Shown here: positions 14,644 to 16,016 of the stretch, in pieces
How the letters are laid out: every line of letters starts with the position of its first letter
Position numbering within the stretch: position 1 is the stretch's first letter
Program-made: the position numbers and the translations under genes
Assembly (NCBI GenBank): GCA_038238115.1
Contig: JBBRYB010000060.1
Coordinates: forward strand, 1 to 16,016
Source of the DNA: JBBRYB01 sp038238115
GTDB taxonomy: Bacteria > Actinomycetota > Actinomycetes > Propionibacteriales > Nocardioidaceae
DNA length: 16,016 nt
Reading direction: 5' to 3'
The notes under the pieces: generated by a model
Database searches by the model: none
What the model was told of the DNA's origin: nothing
The model's input: only the letters and a program-made list of their open reading frames with translations

Positions 14644-14835
14644 GGCACTGTTGCATTGAGCCAACGCGGGGGGCTGGCACAGAAAATCTTCCTGCAGGCT
14701 GACTCGCGACGAGTCTCGAAGGGGCAATTAGACCGTTGAAGTCGATACAAGGGGACGCCCTGGGCGAGGTTCAGCGCCGCTGGGCCGCAAGATTTGCGGC
14801 GAGACGTTCGCGGGATCGCTCAATGCAACAGTGCC
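14644..14835. mobile_element. 192-bp MITE-like element with IS6-type ends
   Basis: GGCACTGTTGCATTGAG (14644-14660) and its exact reverse complement (14819-14835) enclose 158 bp with no credible reading frame. The ends closely resemble the terminal repeats of IS6-family elements. The left and right 8-bp flanks (GCTGATCG and GATGTGCA) do not match. It is either a non-autonomous miniature element or an internal deletion of a full copy. A diverged copy of the same end occurs at 109-125. Confidence 0.7.
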
Positions 14836-14893
14836 GATGTGCATGGGTCGGCGGCCGACTCGGGGCTGAAGTCCTGCCGGGGCGGGACGTTTG

Positions 14894-14926
14894 ACTCTGG
14901 GTCTGACCGGCCAGCAGGCCCAGAGT
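14894..14926 (+). other. Hairpin in the leader of the methyltransferase gene
   Basis: ACTCTGGG (14894-14901) pairs with CCCAGAGT (14919-14926), with a possible inner CTG/CAG stem. There is no U-tract, so it is not a standard terminator. The remainder of 14836-15005 shows no gene and no convincing promoter. Confidence 0.35.
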
Positions 14927-15005
14927 TGGGCTATCGACGCGAGAGACTGGCCGGTTACTCGATACCGCCACCGAGTTGGACCGCTTCGCCAAACAAGGAG
15001 CTGAC

Positions 15006-15713
15006 GTGACTGACGGAGCATACGGACTGTGGCCCCTGGTCGTCTTGAACACGGCGCTGTTCGTGGTGTTCGCGATGAGCTTCTTCCACCCGAGGTCGGG
15101 GCGCGACTGGCGGGCGATGGGCGCCTACACCGCGTTCCTGGTGGCCTTGTTCACCGAGATGTACGGGGCTCCGTTGACCGTCTACCTGGTGTCGGGCTGG
15201 CTCGGGACACGTTTCCCGCTGGTGCGTGCCGACCACGCGGGCGGGCACTTGTGGAACGACCTGATCGGCTGGACCTGGGATCCACACCTGAGCCCGTTCC
15301 ACCTGGCCAGCTACGTCTTCATCGGTGGCGGGTTCTGGTTGATCGCCACCGCCTGGCGGGTGCTGCACGAAGCCGCCCAGCAGGACCGGCTGGCCACCAC
15401 CGGGCCGTACGCGCGCGTCCGGCATCCGCAGTACGACGGATTCATGCTCGTGATGATTGGCTTCCTGCTGCAGTGGCCGACGATTCCGACGCTGGTGATG
15501 TTCCCGGTCCTGGTGTTCATCTACACCCGCCTGGCGCTCGCCGAGGAACGCGAGGTCGCCAGCCGGTTCGGCCTACCGTGGGCCCAGTACGCCGCCACCA
15601 CGCCCGGCTTCATCCCGCGCCGTCATCGCGACCGCGCGCCTACTCCCGCTCAACGACAACCCGAGGCGGGCTCGGCGCGCGGCGTCGACGCCCAGCCGCG
15701 GAAAGTGAGGTGA
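15006..15713 (+). CDS. Isoprenylcysteine carboxyl methyltransferase-like (ICMT/PEMT-type) integral membrane methyltransferase
   Basis: A 235-residue protein with about five membrane segments. The C-terminal half carries the family signature: TTGPYARVRHPQYDGF (131-146; TGPY 132-135, RHP 139-141), then Glu180-Glu181-Arg182 in ALAEEREVASRFG, and YAATTPGFIPR. In this family these motifs bind S-adenosylmethionine and the membrane-embedded substrate; the bacterial substrate is usually unknown. I chose GTG 15006 because AAGGAG (14995-15000) lies five bases upstream. A TTG at 14976 would add ten residues without such a site. The ABC ATPase gene starts 6 bp after its stop, so the two are probably co-transcribed. 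Confidence 0.82.
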   Translation: MTDGAYGLWPLVVLNTALFVVFAMSFFHPRSGRDWRAMGAYTAFLVALFTEMYGAPLTVYLVSGWLGTRFPLVRADHAGGHLWNDLIGWTWDPHLSPFHLASYVFIGGGFWLIATAWRVLHEAAQQDRLATTGPYARVRHPQYDGFMLVMIGFLLQWPTIPTLVMFPVLVFIYTRLALAEEREVASRFGLPWAQYAATTPGFIPRRHRDRAPTPAQRQPEAGSARGVDAQPRKVR

Positions 15714-15719
15714 CACATC

Positions 15720-16016
15720 ATGGTGACAACAGTGCATCCGACCGCTGAAGGCGTTGCGGTCAAGGGATCCACAATCACACCGGTGCTGGCCGTATCCGGC
15801 ATCGAGAAGTCCTACCGCCGCGGAGTCTGGCCCTTCCGCAGCAGCCGTCAGGTCCTGCGCGGTGCCGACCTCACTCTTGGCCCGGGCGAGGTGGTCGGCC
15901 TGGTCGGCGAGAACGGCTCGGGCAAGTCAACGTTGATGAAGATCGTGGTCGGGGCGCTCGCCGCCGATGCGGGTACGGTCAGTCACACGGGCCGTCTTGG
16001 CTACTGCCCGCAGGAA
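15720..16016 (+). CDS. ABC transporter ATP-binding protein (N-terminal part; runs off the window)
   Basis: The first 99 residues are present. After a short polar leader, the fold starts at VLAVSGIEKSYRRG, with the aromatic A-loop Tyr32, then the Walker A motif GENGSGKST (63-71) and the start of the Q-loop, LGYCPQE (Gln98). The signature motif and Walker B lie beyond the window. GTGAGG (15705-15710) precedes the ATG by nine bases. The substrate cannot be told; the short N-terminal layout is that of a simple cytosolic ATPase subunit that pairs with a separate membrane protein. Confidence 0.9.
   Translation, partial: MVTTVHPTAEGVAVKGSTITPVLAVSGIEKSYRRGVWPFRSSRQVLRGADLTLGPGEVVGLVGENGSGKSTLMKIVVGALAADAGTVSHTGRLGYCPQE

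Overview
The window looks like chromosome or large-plasmid DNA from a high-GC actinobacterium. Coding regions are strongly G/C-biased at third positions, GTG starts are frequent, and the insertion-sequence remnants (IS3, IS110, IS6, ISL3 types) and the CsoR-CopZ-CopA set resemble actinobacterial versions. The genus cannot be named from the sequence alone.

Layout. (1) 1-705 is a scrapyard of mobile-element pieces: an IS6-type terminal repeat (109-125), the 3' end of an IS3-family transposase, and the 5' end of an IS110-family transposase on the minus strand. (2) 782-3919 is a compact copper-resistance operon on the plus strand. Two ATACCC-N5-GGGTA operators precede csoR, followed by a copper chaperone with two possible starts and a Cu+-exporting P1B-ATPase (copA). 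(3) 3967-4791 is an IS6-family element with terminal inverted repeats and a frameshifted transposase. (4) 13033 down to 4891, minus strand, is a tightly overlapping eight-gene cluster: nuoA, a cysteine-free NuoB/NuoD-like protein with a Met/His-rich repeat, then nuoH, nuoJ, nuoK, nuoL, nuoM (frameshifted) and nuoN. Most junctions are ATGA or GTGA overlaps. (5) 13106-14835 is a second decayed region: the N-terminal part of an ISL3 transposase, a broken two-gene unit, a NERD-domain gene with an amber codon at position 8, and a 192-bp element with perfect 17-bp IS6-type ends and no transposase. (6) 15006-16016 holds a membrane methyltransferase gene and the start of an ABC-transporter ATPase, which runs off the window.

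How the parts may work together. The copper operon is a standard sense-chaperone-export circuit. The nuo cluster encodes only the proton-pumping membrane arm of a complex I-like machine. No NADH-oxidising subunits (E, F, G), no NuoI and no cysteine-bearing NuoB are present in the window. The place of the quinone/Fe-S module is taken by one 412-residue protein. Its N-terminal part looks like NuoB without cluster cysteines and its C-terminal part looks loosely like NuoD. Between them lies a linker of 19 methionines and several histidines in tandem repeats, of the kind seen in copper-binding proteins. NuoJ also has a Met-dense segment. A copper- or metal-linked, Fe-S-free complex I derivative is the most interesting hypothesis here, but it is inference. 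Several reading frames carry single-base lesions, so either the region is decaying or the assembly contains indel errors.
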